A DNA stretch of 64,000 nt from Phymorhynchus buccinoides (GCA_017654935.2 CM065687.1:14820203-14884202); one strand, 5' to 3'. Positions 16,546 through 28,030 are shown, counted from the stretch's first letter. Notes: generated by a model from the sequence alone, not told the origin. Made by a program: numbers and translations.

Positions 16546-17355
16546 GTGGTCTCAGTCGGAAACTGTTAACCACATACAGTACACACTGTCAAACTCACAG
16601 GGTCAATCCCAAGGAATCAACCCCAAGAGTGGACGATTCAGAGAGAGGAGCACAGGACCACAAGCGCACCCCCAACCACACACCAGTCCAGGCTAAGAGT
16701 AACATTCACAAAACAACATTTATTTAAGATTCAGGCACACCGCATATACATACAAAACCTAGAAGATGAAATGGATGGGGAAAGGGACAAGAGCGGGCCT
16801 ATTTACTTTAGATAGAAGAAAGATGATAAACGCGAAGAAAGTTTCCCAGGCTATACCCCCCTCCCCTTTCCCAACCATCCCTAGCCACCAGTCCTAACGA
16901 GTTAAATCAGGGGGTAAAGGGGACTCAATAAGAAACGTGTAATCCAAAAGGCTACTCCAAAACGTTACTCGCTACAATAACTCACAAATACATTATCTAC
17001 AATAATTTATATATACAATTACTGTCGCCCTTTAGTCCCCTGTCAACCACACACACCCCTCACCCCCACATGCACTCAACTAGGAAAACCTGTTTGTAGA
17101 TCCGATCACAGTATATGAACTCCGCAGATTCCCCATCGCATGTACACTAGCGACCAAAAGTTAAGGCCCAGAAAGACAATCATCTCCGAAAACTCACGAA
17201 CTCAATAAAACGCACCCACCTCATAACAAAACTGAATTTATTCTTTTAACATTAAGTTCATTCAAAAAAATCGTTAATCAGAACGAGTTCAGTCAACAAA
17301 ATGCCCCTTTCAACAACTTCCCTCTCCTCTTGAAAAGTCACACATTCAGAATCAA
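16546..17355. other. Intergenic, nothing recognised
   Basis: CA- and AC-rich sequence with many poly-C tracts. No gene or repeat was identified. Confidence 0.4.
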
Positions 17356-17523
17356 TGCACTTTGGAACAGTCAGTAATGTGGGTTTTCTGTCTGTCCCAA
17401 AGATATCCCCCGAACCGCTTAACCGAATCGCTTCAAATTTTGTGTGGTGATGTGTCGCCATGAGAGGAAGGCATCCACGCAACAACAAAATACAGTAATG
17501 TGTACTGACTGTTCCAAAGTGCA
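17356..17523. repeat. 168-bp segment with 22-bp perfect inverted ends
   Basis: ATGCACTTTGGAACAGTCAG plus TA on the left is exactly complemented on the right (17502-17523). A minus-strand frame of 88 residues crosses it but is not recognised. It could be a small MITE. Confidence 0.6.
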
Positions 17524-17529
17524 TGCGTG

Positions 17530-18245
17530 CATTTTGAGTATGTAGAATAGGATTTGGTTTTATTCTGTCATGTGTAGCCTATGTGCTTACATTTAAGCTT
17601 GATGTATTTTTAAGATTAGTATGTAAAATGGGCTTAGGCTTGATTTTATTATGTGTATCGGCTTTAAATTCAAAATGTGTACATGTTACGAGTATGTAAA
17701 ATAAGGATTAGTTTTAATTTTGTGATGAGTTAAGTTTTACTTATGTGTGTGTTAAAGATGAGGACTAGAAAGTAGGTTCAGGCTTGATTTCGTTATGAGC
17801 AGTATTTACTTTTTAATATGTGTATTCGCTTGCAAATAATATGACTAGGTTTGCTTTTGTTACGAGTGTGTGTTTACTTTTTAATATGTTCATGCTAAAA
17901 ATGAATAATGGAATGTAGGAATAGGTTTCATGTTGCCATGGGTACATGTATTTACATTTTAAATTGTGCATGCTAAGACGAGTAGGTAAAGTAATACTAT
18001 GTTTGACTTGTTATATGCATGGGTTTCTTCAAATAAGTACATTTTAATGATGAAGTATGATTGAGGTATTTTTTAATTTTTTATGTTTGTGCACTTCTCT
18101 ATTTTGAATGTTTAAAGATGAGTGTGAAAAGTAGGATTGGGTTTTATTTTCCCGTGTGTATGCGCTTACTTCACACATTTTGAATGTTAATAATTAGCAT
18201 AGTTAATAATAATAGGTTTGATTTTGTTATTGATGTGTTACAATA
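17530..18245 (+). repeat. Highly decayed ~75-bp tandem array
   Basis: About nine or ten units share a loose pattern: GAGTATGTAAAA-like, then TAGGATTAGGTTTGATTTT-like, a TATGTGTATG-like step, then a TTACATTTTAAATGTG-like step. Individual units differ a great deal, so this is an old array. Confidence 0.6.
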
Positions 18246-18317
18246 TAGGGATGTTTTTTGCATGCTTTATATTACTTTGTATGTGTTTATTTTCGTTTTC
18301 CATTTTCTACTTTTATA

Positions 18318-18404
18318 TATGTATTTTGTCCAGAGGGCTGGATGTAAAAAAGCATGTTATTGCTTACTCTATTACCCTCTATAAATAAAATTCAATCAAT
18401 CAAT

Positions 18405-18440
<36 letters not shown>
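18318..18440 (+). repeat. LINE 3' tail with (CAAT)n and (TC)n
   Basis: GTCCAGAGGGCTGGATGTAA, then CCCTCTATAAATAAAATTC, a CAAT repeat and a TC tract. This is a typical LINE 3' terminus followed by a microsatellite. Confidence 0.6.
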
Positions 18441-18443
<3 letters not shown>

Positions 18444-18563
18444 AACCTTATCATTATAGAAGCCTGTGTAGAAAAACTCGCATTGTTAGAGTTAATCTTT
18501 TATCAGACCGTCGTGGGAACCATTGTAGAAGTTTAGCTTCCTTGGCTTTCCTTCGCTTTTCAT
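18441..18563 (-). pseudogene. Stray copy of receptor 3' end
   Basis: Matches the 3' end of the receptor gene at 19.5 kb: GAAGCCTGTGTAGAAAA, GAGTTAATCT, then the coding block ACCATTGTAGAAGTTTAGCT to about 18563. On the minus strand the coding part reads EKRRKAKEAKLLQW, as at the receptor C-terminus. Both copies are preceded by a TC tract. It is a partial duplication about 1 kb downstream of the intact gene, with no 7TM part. Confidence 0.8.
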
Positions 18564-18929
18564 AATGTCCACTGTATTCAGAATTGAGAAATGGATATTT
18601 TGTCAATGGAATTAATGTACCTTATAATTACTTTGGTAATATTTATTGATGGGGAAAACTCAAGTCATTGCATTTCAATTTCAAAATTTATTTTCTATGA
18701 TATTAGACCAAAATAAAATAATAATTGGAGCTGAGAGCACACGCCACCTGCCTAGCGAGATCAAAGTGTTTGGATTTCAAACGCCATATTATTTGGTGCT
18801 GTCCATCTCGATACAGGAAGAAGAAAAAGAAGAAAACAATTGTAAGAAGGTAACGAATGGCCAAGGGTCATTGGCTATTCACTGTGTCTGTAAAGGTGAT
18901 GCAAGTGAAATTGACCTATGGCCAATATT

Positions 18930-19225
18930 AAAATGATACGGCTGTGCCCAATGGAAGCTGTCTTTACTAGTGGTAGTTCTCCCTGCGCGCTGTAATATTA
19001 TAAAGAATTGTTGGATGTTGTCGCTCCACGGGTGTAGTGAACGTGTGGGTGGTTCCATGAATGGAGCGAAGTCCCCTGAAGTCGGAGTATGGCCGCCCAT
19101 GTGGCGGGGTCCTAAAGCGCAGCCATACACGTAATCTTCCCACCCAAGGCCATGCAAAATGTTCACATGGCACTGGGTGTGCCCCCAGAGTGTTTAAGCT
19201 GCCCAGGGAACGAAAACAACAACAA
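18930..19225. repeat. Dispersed repeat R2, copy 1
   Basis: The stretch from CTGAAGTCGGAGTATGGCC through CAGCCATACACGTAATCTTC and CACATGGCACTGGGTGTGCC to AACGAAAACAACAACAA recurs at 53393-53520 plus 53740-53770. Two copies suggest a transposable element. Confidence 0.65.
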
Positions 19226-19422
19226 CAGAAGGTAACGAAAAGATTACGCATGATGATAGAAGGGTAGTGCTAATTAATGAAAAAAACTAATTACATAACT
19301 GCTTGAGTCCTTTGTATGTGTAATAATGTTATGCGCTTTAAATTATGCATATTTTGTATTTTAGCTTTCTTTTCCCTAATGTTTAGGTACCCACATCATA
19401 CAAACATTAAAAACCATATTTC

Positions 19423-19427
<5 letters not shown>

Positions 19428-19471
<44 letters not shown>
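19428..19471 (+). repeat. (TC)n microsatellite
   Basis: Pure TC tract just beyond the 3' end of the receptor coding region. Confidence 0.95.
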
Positions 19472-19473
<2 letters not shown>

Positions 19474-19547
19474 AGAACTTTAAAATATAGAAGCCTGTGT
19501 AGAAAATGAGATGCAAAAAACCTCGTATAACAATATTTATGTCAGAG

Positions 19548-22500
19548 TTAATCTGTTATCAATTGGTCGTGGGATTTCAACCATTGTAGAAGTTTAGCTT
19601 CCTTGGCTTTCCTTCGCTTTTCAAGGACAATGTTCAAAGTGTACATGTAGGGATTGATGGCGGAGTTGAGGGGTAGGATGAAGATAGCCAGGGCCACGCT
19701 CACTTCTCCAGGGATGGGAGTGCCAGCCACTGCTAGAATCCCACACAGTCCAATGGGAAACCAGCACATGAAATCTGATATGGCGACAGTGATCAGCCGT
19801 CGAGCTATGGTCATGTCTTTGGAGACCTTGGTTGTGCTGGTTTTTAAAGTATTCTTCTGAACAGTCATGTAAATGAAACTTTGACCCAGTGATATCAGAA
19901 CAAACAACACAAAGTTCAGAATGATTAGAATGCTGAAGGAGTAGGCTTTACCTTTGAAGTCTTTCCTGGTAACTGGGAGCGGAATGCAGATGCCTGTCTG
20001 ACTGTAGAACTCCCAGTGTGCCGTCGCAGGGAGTAAAGGCAACAGAGAAAGAAAGCAGCCCACCAGCCAAGTGAGGAGACATGTCACTGCTGCCGAGTTC
20101 CTGTCGAATCGATGACTGCTGAATGGAAAACGAAGAACGATGAACCGATCCAGTGTGATGAGCCAGATGACCAGAGCTGACACCTCGCTGGACAGCAGGG
20201 ACAGAAAACCGGCCATCTTGCACAAAGCACTGCGCTTCCAAGTGTCATCGTGATGGAGATATTTGCCGCGGAGCTGTTCGTCAACCGACCCAATGATGGC
20301 AATGTAGACACCCATCAGGAAGTCAGCGACAGTGAGGTTGGTGACAAACACACTGAACCCATGGGACGAGGCCATTCTCTTTGTCAGTAATCGTGAACAG
20401 AAGGAGAACAGGTTACCAGACAGAGACAGACAGGCAATCAGCCACAGGAACATACGGTAGATCCATGACTGCAGCAAATCTTCACACGACGAAATTTCGT
20501 CTTTGGGGGAAAAACAGGTCGACTTAAAGAAGTTATCAGGTAACATTTCCTGGCAACATAATTTATAATTATCTGTGACAATTATTTTAAGATAGGTGTT
20601 ATGCTTCAATACTTCTTGTGGGAAATCTTTAATGTGGCTGCCTCTCATGTACAACTTGGACAATTTTGGTGTGAACATGAAGCCATCAGAGCCAATGGTG
20701 TTGATACTGGTCATGTTTAAAACTAATGTCTGAACTTCAGGAAACTGGGACAACACTAAAGTGTCAAACTCTGTGAACGAGGTGTGGGACAGGTCAACCA
20801 CAGTCAGTGCCTTCTGCTGACCAGAGGACGACAGGTCAGTGTGCATGGAGGTCAGTGGATTGTGGGACAGGGACAGTGATCGTAAATTGTGTAAATTCAC
20901 CAGCGAAGTCATGTTGACGTGCTGCAGATCATTGTCACTGAAGTCCAGCACTCTGAGATTGACCAGCGCTGTCTGAGGCAGGGACAGCAGGGAACAGTTG
21001 GCCAGGATGAGGTGGAGAAGGTAGGTGAGATGAGCCACACTGGACAGCGTCATCCCAGAACCGCTGGCGTCCAACAAGCGCAGCGCAGGAACTGCTGCTG
21101 GTGAGAAGGGCTGTGGACAGGACAGAGCGTGGCCCTGACACACACAGCCCAGAGGGCACACTGCCTCACACAGCAGTTCGTCATCGTACAGCGGGCAGTG
21201 CGGCCAGCCGTCACACAGCTGGTCACTGTGGACACACACTGTGGAGGACCTGCACCTGAAGAACCCTGGACACAACGGGTCCTGGCACCCTGCCTCGTCA
21301 TGCTGGCCAATGCAGTCGTGCATTCCATTGCAGCGGGTGTACACTGGCAGGCAGTCGTTGAAGTCTCCAGGACAACGGTAATGGCTTTCAGGGCATGACT
21401 CGTTCACGCGCATTGGGATGGACATGAAGTAACTGATGCCGTTAAACTGGATGAGTGCAGAATATGGAAAGACGGACGTTTTAGTTATCATTCTTTTAAA
21501 CAAAGGGCAATCTGATTCATCCGATTCATCCTTACAGTGGGATATCTGATCACACCGGTTTTCATAGGACACGCACTGGCCATCATCACAGGTGAAGGTG
21601 TTCAGACACGTTGGGTGAATGCAGAACAGCTCGTCACTGTCATCTGAACAGTCCACTGTGAAGTCACAGACCAAGGTGTAGGACAGGGTGAACAGACCGT
21701 TGTCACACGTGAACACTGGAATCGTGCTGTGAACACCGCGTCTGGAGTCCAGAGTCTGTTTGTGAGCAGAGTGAGTGTGAGGACCACAGGAGCTGGCCTG
21801 TTGTGGGCCACACACCTGGTATGGGCTGGAGCCACAGAGCAGGAAGCCGTGTGTGGTGTGCTGGTTGGGACAGGTCACCAGGGACTGGGGGTTGTCAGTT
21901 AATACTGAATGTGGCCAGGACAACACCACAGGTTTTAGGAAGCTGCTGCTGTTACTGTTTGTTTTCATCTCACAGATTGCTTCATTAGGGTGATGGTCAT
22001 AATAACGTAGTTTACATCGAAAAGCATGATAGTGAGTATCATCCATTGTTGTAAGACACATCTTCACCCCTTCATTGTACTGAGCAACGTTAACAGAATG
22101 GTAATAAACCGTTTGTCTGCCGATAATCATCAGTCTGTACATGTTGGGAGCTGACACGTCATTGTAATACAAATCAACTATAACTCCAACACGTCTACCC
22201 CAGGAGATCAGTTTCAGTCGCAGAAGTACAGAGCGCCAGTTCTGTTCACACACCGGCCTACTGAAGGAGCCCCCCAAAGCTCTGCATTCTGCTGAAATCT
22301 GTTCGTTAAAATCGCCCCTTTCGTTTTCATTGTACTGCAGCCCTTCAATCAAGGCATAGCAGTTGCCGCACATTAAGAACAGGCCCGGACAGTCAGCACT
22401 GCTGTAGAAACAGTGTTCTGTTTCGTCCTGTCCACCTTCACACTCTGTCTTCAGGTTGCACTCCACGTGGGGCTGGAAGCTGGCGTAGTGAGGAACAGAA

Positions 22501-22964
22501 CAGTTCCACAGGCCGCTGGCTAATTTAACAGGGGCGTGATCTTCAGGAACAACCGTAAAGTTCAGCTGAAAGTTGTCTGTTTGTCTGTTCATAATAATGT
22601 CCAGTTTTGATATCCTGTGTATAGCAGTACTTAATGCAGACAAATAACCATAATAATAATACTGATAAGTGGAGTCATTTCTATATCCTTTAAGCCGCAC
22701 ATTGGAAATATATTCTGAGCTAAGTTTTATGTATCTTAACATGATGACATGTCTCTGTGGCACATGTAAACTCATCTTTACAGAAATATATCGGTCTTGG
22801 GTCCCATTGTCTGTCATGATGATGTAACCAGACGTTAATGACGTCACCACAACCCTCAAGTATGACTGTGTTGATGGTTGGGAGACTGACCAAATCGGCG
22901 TTACTTCTGAAACAAGTTTTGTGTGAAACGCAGTCACCAAAAACAATTTGGAAGTAAAGAACAA
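19548..22964 (-). CDS. GRL101-like receptor: CUB-like, LDL-A, lectin-like, LRR, 7TM
   Basis: Orphan class A receptor with a large ectodomain, 1138 residues in one frame. Residues ~35-140 are CUB-like. LDL-A modules: ~155-185 (GGQDETEHC), ~419-448 (CSDDSDELFC), ~453-486 (CKDESDESDC), ~524-560, ~565-599. A cysteine-poor lectin-like region covers ~193-332. LRRs span ~625-800, with a cysteine-rich cap ~803-827. 7TM is ~837-1115 and class A motifs are intact: N851 in TM1, NLTVAD (D881) in TM2, LDRF 938-941 in TM3, CWFP 1067-1070 in TM6, NPYMY 1104-1108 in TM7. The tail ends in a basic stretch (EKRRKAKEAK). A good acceptor (CTTGTTTCAG) ends at 22907 on this strand, so the first ~19 residues may be intronic, with the signal peptide on an unseen upstream exon. 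The closest known type is snail GRL101; relaxin-receptor-like LGRs are the wider family. Confidence 0.92.
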   Translation of the reverse strand: MFFTSKLFLVTAFHTKLVSEVTPIWSVSQPSTQSYLRVVVTSLTSGYIIMTDNGTQDRYISVKMSLHVPQRHVIMLRYIKLSSEYISNVRLKGYRNDSTYQYYYYGYLSALSTAIHRISKLDIIMNRQTDNFQLNFTVVPEDHAPVKLASGLWNCSVPHYASFQPHVECNLKTECEGGQDETEHCFYSSADCPGLFLMCGNCYALIEGLQYNENERGDFNEQISAECRALGGSFSRPVCEQNWRSVLLRLKLISWGRRVGVIVDLYYNDVSAPNMYRLMIIGRQTVYYHSVNVAQYNEGVKMCLTTMDDTHYHAFRCKLRYYDHHPNEAICEMKTNSNSSSFLKPVVLSWPHSVLTDNPQSLVTCPNQHTTHGFLLCGSSPYQVCGPQQASSCGPHTHSAHKQTLDSRRGVHSTIPVFTCDNGLFTLSYTLVCDFTVDCSDDSDELFCIHPTCLNTFTCDDGQCVSYENRCDQISHCKDESDESDCPLFKRMITKTSVFPYSALIQFNGISYFMSIPMRVNESCPESHYRCPGDFNDCLPVYTRCNGMHDCIGQHDEAGCQDPLCPGFFRCRSSTVCVHSDQLCDGWPHCPLYDDELLCEAVCPLGCVCQGHALSCPQPFSPAAVPALRLLDASGSGMTLSSVAHLTYLLHLILANCSLLSLPQTALVNLRVLDFSDNDLQHVNMTSLVNLHNLRSLSLSHNPLTSMHTDLSSSGQQKALTVVDLSHTSFTEFDTLVLSQFPEVQTLVLNMTSINTIGSDGFMFTPKLSKLYMRGSHIKDFPQEVLKHNTYLKIIVTDNYKLCCQEMLPDNFFKSTCFSPKDEISSCEDLLQSWIYRMFLWLIACLSLSGNLFSFCSRLLTKRMASSHGFSVFVTNLTVADFLMGVYIAIIGSVDEQLRGKYLHHDDTWKRSALCKMAGFLSLLSSEVSALVIWLITLDRFIVLRFPFSSHRFDRNSAAVTCLLTWLVGCFLSLLPLLPATAHWEFYSQTGICIPLPVTRKDFKGKAYSFSILIILNFVLFVLISLGQSFIYMTVQKNTLKTSTTKVSKDMTIARRLITVAISDFMCWFPIGLCGILAVAGTPIPGEVSVALAIFILPLNSAINPYMYTLNIVLEKRRKAKEAKLLQWLKSHDQLITD

Positions 22965-23800
22965 AATCCTTCAAAATGCAGTGATTAATTGATTGCTTGA
23001 TTAATTGTTGTTTTGTTGTTTTTAAGACAAAAACGATTTGTTGAATCTGGTAGATGAAACAATTTGGCTCAAAGTTGGATACATGGTGTGAAACGTCCAT
23101 ATGTGTCATGTACTATCAATAATGGATACAGTTTGTATATCTTTAATGCAAATAGTCGTAGATACAATAGGAACATATTTCGTGCAATAACGTGCATCTT
23201 TTTGGAATACGTGCATAGGCTTATGAGTAAGAGAATTAGAGGCAAATTGCACATGTATTTCAGACCCTCCACTTAACATGAAGTGATGGGAAACACCTTC
23301 TCAGCTGGTGGTTTCTGTAAGAAACACGCCCCTTTGTGACGTCACCTGATACCACAATTACCACTTATGAGTTCATCCTGTCACTTTTATTGGCTATCTA
23401 ATGTAAAGTTATGTCATGTTACATACAGTTATATGCGCATGTCATAGAAACCAGGCCAAGCTCTAAGCGCTTTATATTCACACGTCACACAACGGACTAA
23501 TCTGCTCAAGTAGAGCCATAAACACTGTTGCCAGGACAGGTGCTGATAAATTGCTTCTCATATTGTAAATCCTAAAGGTCTCTATACATGTGAACATTTT
23601 ACACTCTTTCACCATGGCAACACAGGGATATGCGAGCAAGTCCATTTCATGAAATTGGCAAATTTTATGCATGAAAAAATATTGTTCGTGCATATGTGTT
23701 ACGCCCAATCTGTGAAATTGCCTATCTCATGAACTGGGCAATTTTTCCAGTCCCATTCACACAGGTATTGATAAGGTTGATTCAACAGTAGCAAAAAAAA
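22965..23800. other. Receptor upstream region, nothing recognised
   Basis: AT-rich, with short unrelated frames. It may hold the promoter and first exon of the minus-strand receptor, but no signal is clear enough to mark. Confidence 0.35.
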
Positions 23801-23802
23801 AT

Positions 23803-23805
<3 letters not shown>

Positions 23806-23837
<32 letters not shown>

Positions 23838-23930
23838 AAGGTTGATATACACACACACACACACACTCACAAACACAGTCACGCACGCACACATACTGAA
23901 TACACATCTACAAACACATGTTTGACATTC

Positions 23931-23972
<42 letters not shown>
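23806..23972 (+). repeat. (CA)n microsatellites
   Basis: Three CA tracts at about 23809-23831, 23850-23867 and 23934-23972. Confidence 0.95.
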
Positions 23973-23974
<2 letters not shown>

Positions 23975-24049
23975 TTACACACACAAACATCCACAGATTG
24001 GGCACCTAACCCAAGGGAAAAATCAACTGCTTTAGTGGACACACACTGA

Positions 24050-25400
24050 AAGACCTGCAGAATCGCTTTCCTCAAACTCAAATTGTCGTCAGCAGAGTCG
24101 CCCCGACCACTATCAATGAGCTAAACATCAAACGAGAGTGTTCCAACGCAGACATCCTATCAAAACTTTCTAACCTAAACTAAAGAATGTGTCCTTTGTG
24201 TCACATAAAAATATCAACAACAACAGCCAGTATTTGTGGGAATTTGATACATCCGTCACAAAGAGGCCTAAGTTAAGTCGCTGGAAACCTTGGTCGCCAC
24301 CTTCATTACAAATTGTGGACCAAGCAGAAACGACACGGTCAGCACGCCCCTCAAAGACGTCCCTGGGACAGCAGATAGCCGCCACATCAACACCACAGGA
24401 GGGTCCACTTCATGCCACCCGGGGAACATCGGGGACAACACTTTCGGTTCTACTAAGCCCTGAGACAGTCTTCTGACATTTGTTGAATTGTTTTTCAGCC
24501 CGCCATTACCAATTTATGTGAATCATCAATTGTCGTTTACTCAATTTTGTCTATAGAATTTACTGGATTGACTACTGTTTTAATGTTTGAATAGTGTTCA
24601 TTTATTGTCTTTCATTTTCATTTAATTTGCCAATCGTTTTGATGGCAAGAAAAGACAAACATTAACATCCTACAATGGAATTGTCAGTTAGTACTAATAT
24701 AGTAAATATTCAACATCACCTTGAGGGCACATGGTCCTTATTCTACAATCTTTAAATGTGTCAAAAACGACTTACCACGACTGGATCACTTTCTCTATCC
24801 GGCCACCAGTCTGCCAACAAACTGATGAAACTGCGAAAGTGTCTGTAGCCATGTACAGGCAGCGATTTAATGCTCCAAAAAAATAGATGATTTTGACCCA
24901 AAAAAACAGATGCTGTGGCAAAAGAAAAGACCATCTAACCCTGGTATCCCTAACCACGGAAAGAACCAAGAAATAGAGCAGGAGGGTGTAAATCTACATA
25001 TTTGCCGATAAATCGATGTACAAAGCCATGCACTTATAGTATTTTTTTTGCTGGAACCATTCCTTTTTTTCAGAAGATAAATTTTAAGTCCCATTTATAT
25101 CAACGACCAACTATTTAATCATCCAATTCAATCACCTATACCAAATGGTACAAAAGACTTGTATTCTTGTGCAGCATGTGTCAAATTTAATAAATATTTA
25201 ATTTTAAACATAGTCTCTGCATACTTCCCAAAAGGGGTTATTGATTTCAATTTTGACTGGATATGTTCTATTAATACTAAAAGTGGTAAATGGTTAATAG
25301 CAGGGGGCTTTAATGAACATGCCCCTTTTTGGGATAGATCATGCTAAAAACAACAACTTCTAATCGTTTAGTGGAGAACATTTCAGATTCTCCACTGTTT
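24050..25400 (+). pseudogene. LINE relic with endonuclease domain
   Basis: At about 24658 one frame gives NINILQWNCQ, the usual opening of an APE-type LINE endonuclease. At about 25195-25345 another reads ILNIVSAYFPKG and then KWLIAGGFNEHAPFWD, matching the endonuclease GDFNxHHxxW block, with Asp replaced by Gly. Frameshifts and stops lie between. The part before 24650 (for example NIKRECSNADILSKLSNLN) may come from the upstream ORF of the same element; that is less certain. Confidence 0.65.
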
Positions 25401-25528
25401 CCCTTAAATATTCAACTTGACATAAGGAGAATGTACCAAACCAGCCCAATCCCAAATACTAGAATGCCACAACACATCTTTCACAAGTTTACATCCACAC
25501 GCACACATACATACACCCAAACACATAT

Positions 25529-25942
25529 CTAAAAAATGTGGTGGCCTCTTTTGTTGATGATGGGTGCGGGTAAAACAGTAACGTTATCCCCCACGATGTC
25601 AACAATGAGACTGATTTCGTCAGTGTCCGGGAAAACAAAATAATTCCCACTGTGTGACTTGCGTAGAAACTTAACTACACATTGTCCTTCTTCACTGTCC
25701 GACATGTACTCAGGGAAAGGCACAACCATTCCATGATAAACTGCACTTTTCTTGCTGATAGTGTATCTGACACTCACAAAGCCACCAACTTTGGGGACAA
25801 TGGTCTTCTCTTCTTCATCAGTTTCAGTTTGGGGAAGAGCAGTTTGGGGGTGGGACTCTTTGACGAGGGGAATTACAAAATAGTCAGTAGGCATGTTCTT
25901 TTTTTCTGGTATTATCCTTTTTAGCTGGTTGGTGGTCCACAC
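25529..25942 (-). CDS. Unrecognised 137-residue ORF, possibly TE-derived
   Basis: An open frame with ordinary composition, unlike the repeat frames nearby. The C-terminal half has the look of a small beta-rich domain: VGGFVSVRYTISKKSAVYHG, then CVVKFLRKSHSGNYFVFPDT, then ISLIVDIVGDNVTVLPAP, and the end NKRGHHIF. From memory, a tail of this shape (KFLRK, FVFPD, then RG near the end) is common at the C-termini of transposon-linked proteins in invertebrates. The ATG at 25942 may be internal, since the frame could be a 3' exon. There is no neighbouring transposase that I can see. Confidence 0.4.
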   Translation of the reverse strand: MWTTNQLKRIIPEKKNMPTDYFVIPLVKESHPQTALPQTETDEEEKTIVPKVGGFVSVRYTISKKSAVYHGMVVPFPEYMSDSEEGQCVVKFLRKSHSGNYFVFPDTDEISLIVDIVGDNVTVLPAPIINKRGHHIF

Positions 25943-26156
25943 ACAGCTTAAACATTATTTCGGTTTGTATCATTAGGAAAATTGTGCAAGTTACATGAAC
26001 TTCTCATAAATTGGCTGAATAAAGGTACGCCACTCATACAGCGGTACACATAGTCAAACACTAAATGACAAAGAATACAATGATGTTATGTACACGAAGA
26101 GATTATAGGAGAAAAGAAAGACGTACTTCGAAGTCAAACTGTAACGTGATTTACAA

Positions 26157-26157
26157 A

Positions 26158-26192
<35 letters not shown>

Positions 26193-26282
26193 CACCAACA
26201 GAGACACACACGCACAGAGAGACACAGACACACACACACACACACACGCGCGCGCACCAGACCGACCCACATTTTGCCATCT

Positions 26283-26351
<69 letters not shown>
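26157..26351 (+). repeat. CA, GA and long (TC)n tracts
   Basis: CA and GA tracts at 26157-26250, and pure TC from about 26287 to 26351. Confidence 0.95.
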
Positions 26352-26352
<1 letters not shown>

Positions 26353-26504
26353 ACTTTACACAACTTCGATTTCCCTCTCTCGTATGTCCTGTGTTGCTAA
26401 TGCTCGCTGATTTATGGAGCGTATTTTTAAAACTGTTCCTGCAGAGACATAAATATCGCAGAGAACAATTCCGCTATTAATTACCTGGCTGACATTTCCA
26501 GCAA

Positions 26505-27025
26505 CTAACAGAGCAAACAGACACACAGACAGAGACAGGGAAAGCAGACAGGGACAGCAAACAGACACAGAGACAGCAAACATACACAGAGACAGCAAAC
26601 AGACACAGACACGGACAGAGACAGCAAACAGACACACACACACAGACACACAGAGACACAGACAGACAAACAGACACACAGACAGCACAGACACACACAC
26701 AGAGAGACAGACACACACACAGACACAGACAGCAAACAGACACAGACAGACACAGAGACAGCAAACAGACACAGCACAGACACAGAGACAGACAGCAAAC
26801 ACAAGCACACACAGACAGAGACAGACACACAGACAGACACACACACAGAGACAGCAAACAGACACACAGACAGAGACAGCAAACAGACACACAGACAGCA
26901 GTAGTGTGGTATGTAACAGTAGACACACACTTAGAAAACATTATGCATACAGACACACAAACAGTGACAGCAAACAGACATACAGACAGCAAACAGACAC
27001 AAATACAACACACAGACAGAGACAT
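26505..27025 (+). repeat. CAGACA-rich degenerate satellite
   Basis: Imperfect repeats built from ACAGACA, GAGACAGCAA and CACACA. The long minus-strand Cys/Val/Leu frames across it (up to 272 residues) come from the repeat and are not genes. A non-repeat segment interrupts at about 26900-26935. Confidence 0.9.
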
Positions 27026-28030
27026 GAAAACTACTATCTGAAAATGATAGAATATATAAAAAAAGAAAATAAACTTTGAAACTTGTTCCCTTCCAAAAAA
27101 AACCAAAAGAAGTTTGGCATTTTTAGAAACAAAGAAAAAGAACAAATCTGAAGAAAAAGCTGAAGACGTTAAAAAAATGATTTGACAGACCGTATTATAG
27201 ACTTGGATAGAAGAAGAAATTACTGGAGAAGATAGGTCGAAAATTTTAAAACTGCACTGAAGTGAAAGAAATGCTACCATTCCTGAAAAAGGCAAATAAA
27301 GCGATCATGTTGGAAAGAGCAAAGCTATTCATCATGCTTTGACTTTTGGTCATTGGCTTGAAAAAGCTCGTGAAGTCTTTGGCAAAACAAAATCAACGAC
27401 CTGGAAGGCTTATCGTCAAAACTGATTGAAAAACATATGAGAAATAATGAAGAGTTTCATCAGTTTTGTAAAGACCCTTAAAGATAGGCTAGGTAAAGAC
27501 TAGCTACATCTACCAGGATGGGGTTCCAGTAGTGGGCGGCACCACTGCTAAAAGAAGCTCCAAATGTCCTAAACAGATTTAACTAACTAGCGAACAAGAA
27601 GTACCGCTATAAAAGCTCAGCCACTCTTCAATCAGAGTAACTCACAATACTCGGTCCCAAGTCCGCAGAGGAAGAATGATGAGGGCTCTGATGTCAGAGT
27701 GAAGACTTCATCACTTATCACAAAATCAGTCTTGGGAGACTACTTGACACAGTTTTAAGTAGGACAAACAGTCCGCAAAGACTACTTGACACATTTCTGG
27801 GCTTTACTAGTTTTTACCTGCACAAACTGCGCCTTGAAGAGCAGTTTTATTTTTAGTGTTTTACGTAGAAGCAACTAAAGTCACAGGATTAGCTGAGAGC
27901 AATAATTATTACATACCAGGCAACACACCTTACCTTTGTGCTTATTTATATCTGAGTACAGAGATGCAAGCATACATTAATCCCTTTACAAGCATACAGC
28001 AATATCCCTGTTTAAAATAAAGGCAAATAG
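27026..28030. other. Possible decayed TE, otherwise empty
   Basis: Fragments such as [12 protein letters not shown] (about 27187-27225), IMLERAKLF (about 27304) and RPGRLIVKT (about 27400) are loosely like a LINE ORF1 RNA-binding domain, but they sit in different frames. I would not annotate it as more than a possible relic. Confidence 0.3.

Noticed and set aside
26356..27295. ORFs up to 272 residues rich in Cys, Val, Leu, Ser on the minus strand
   Set aside because: They follow the CAGACA satellite in all frames; no domain, no splice logic.
27185..27440. LINE ORF1-like fragments
   Set aside because: Resemblance is limited to short phrases in different frames; too weak to annotate as a gene relic.
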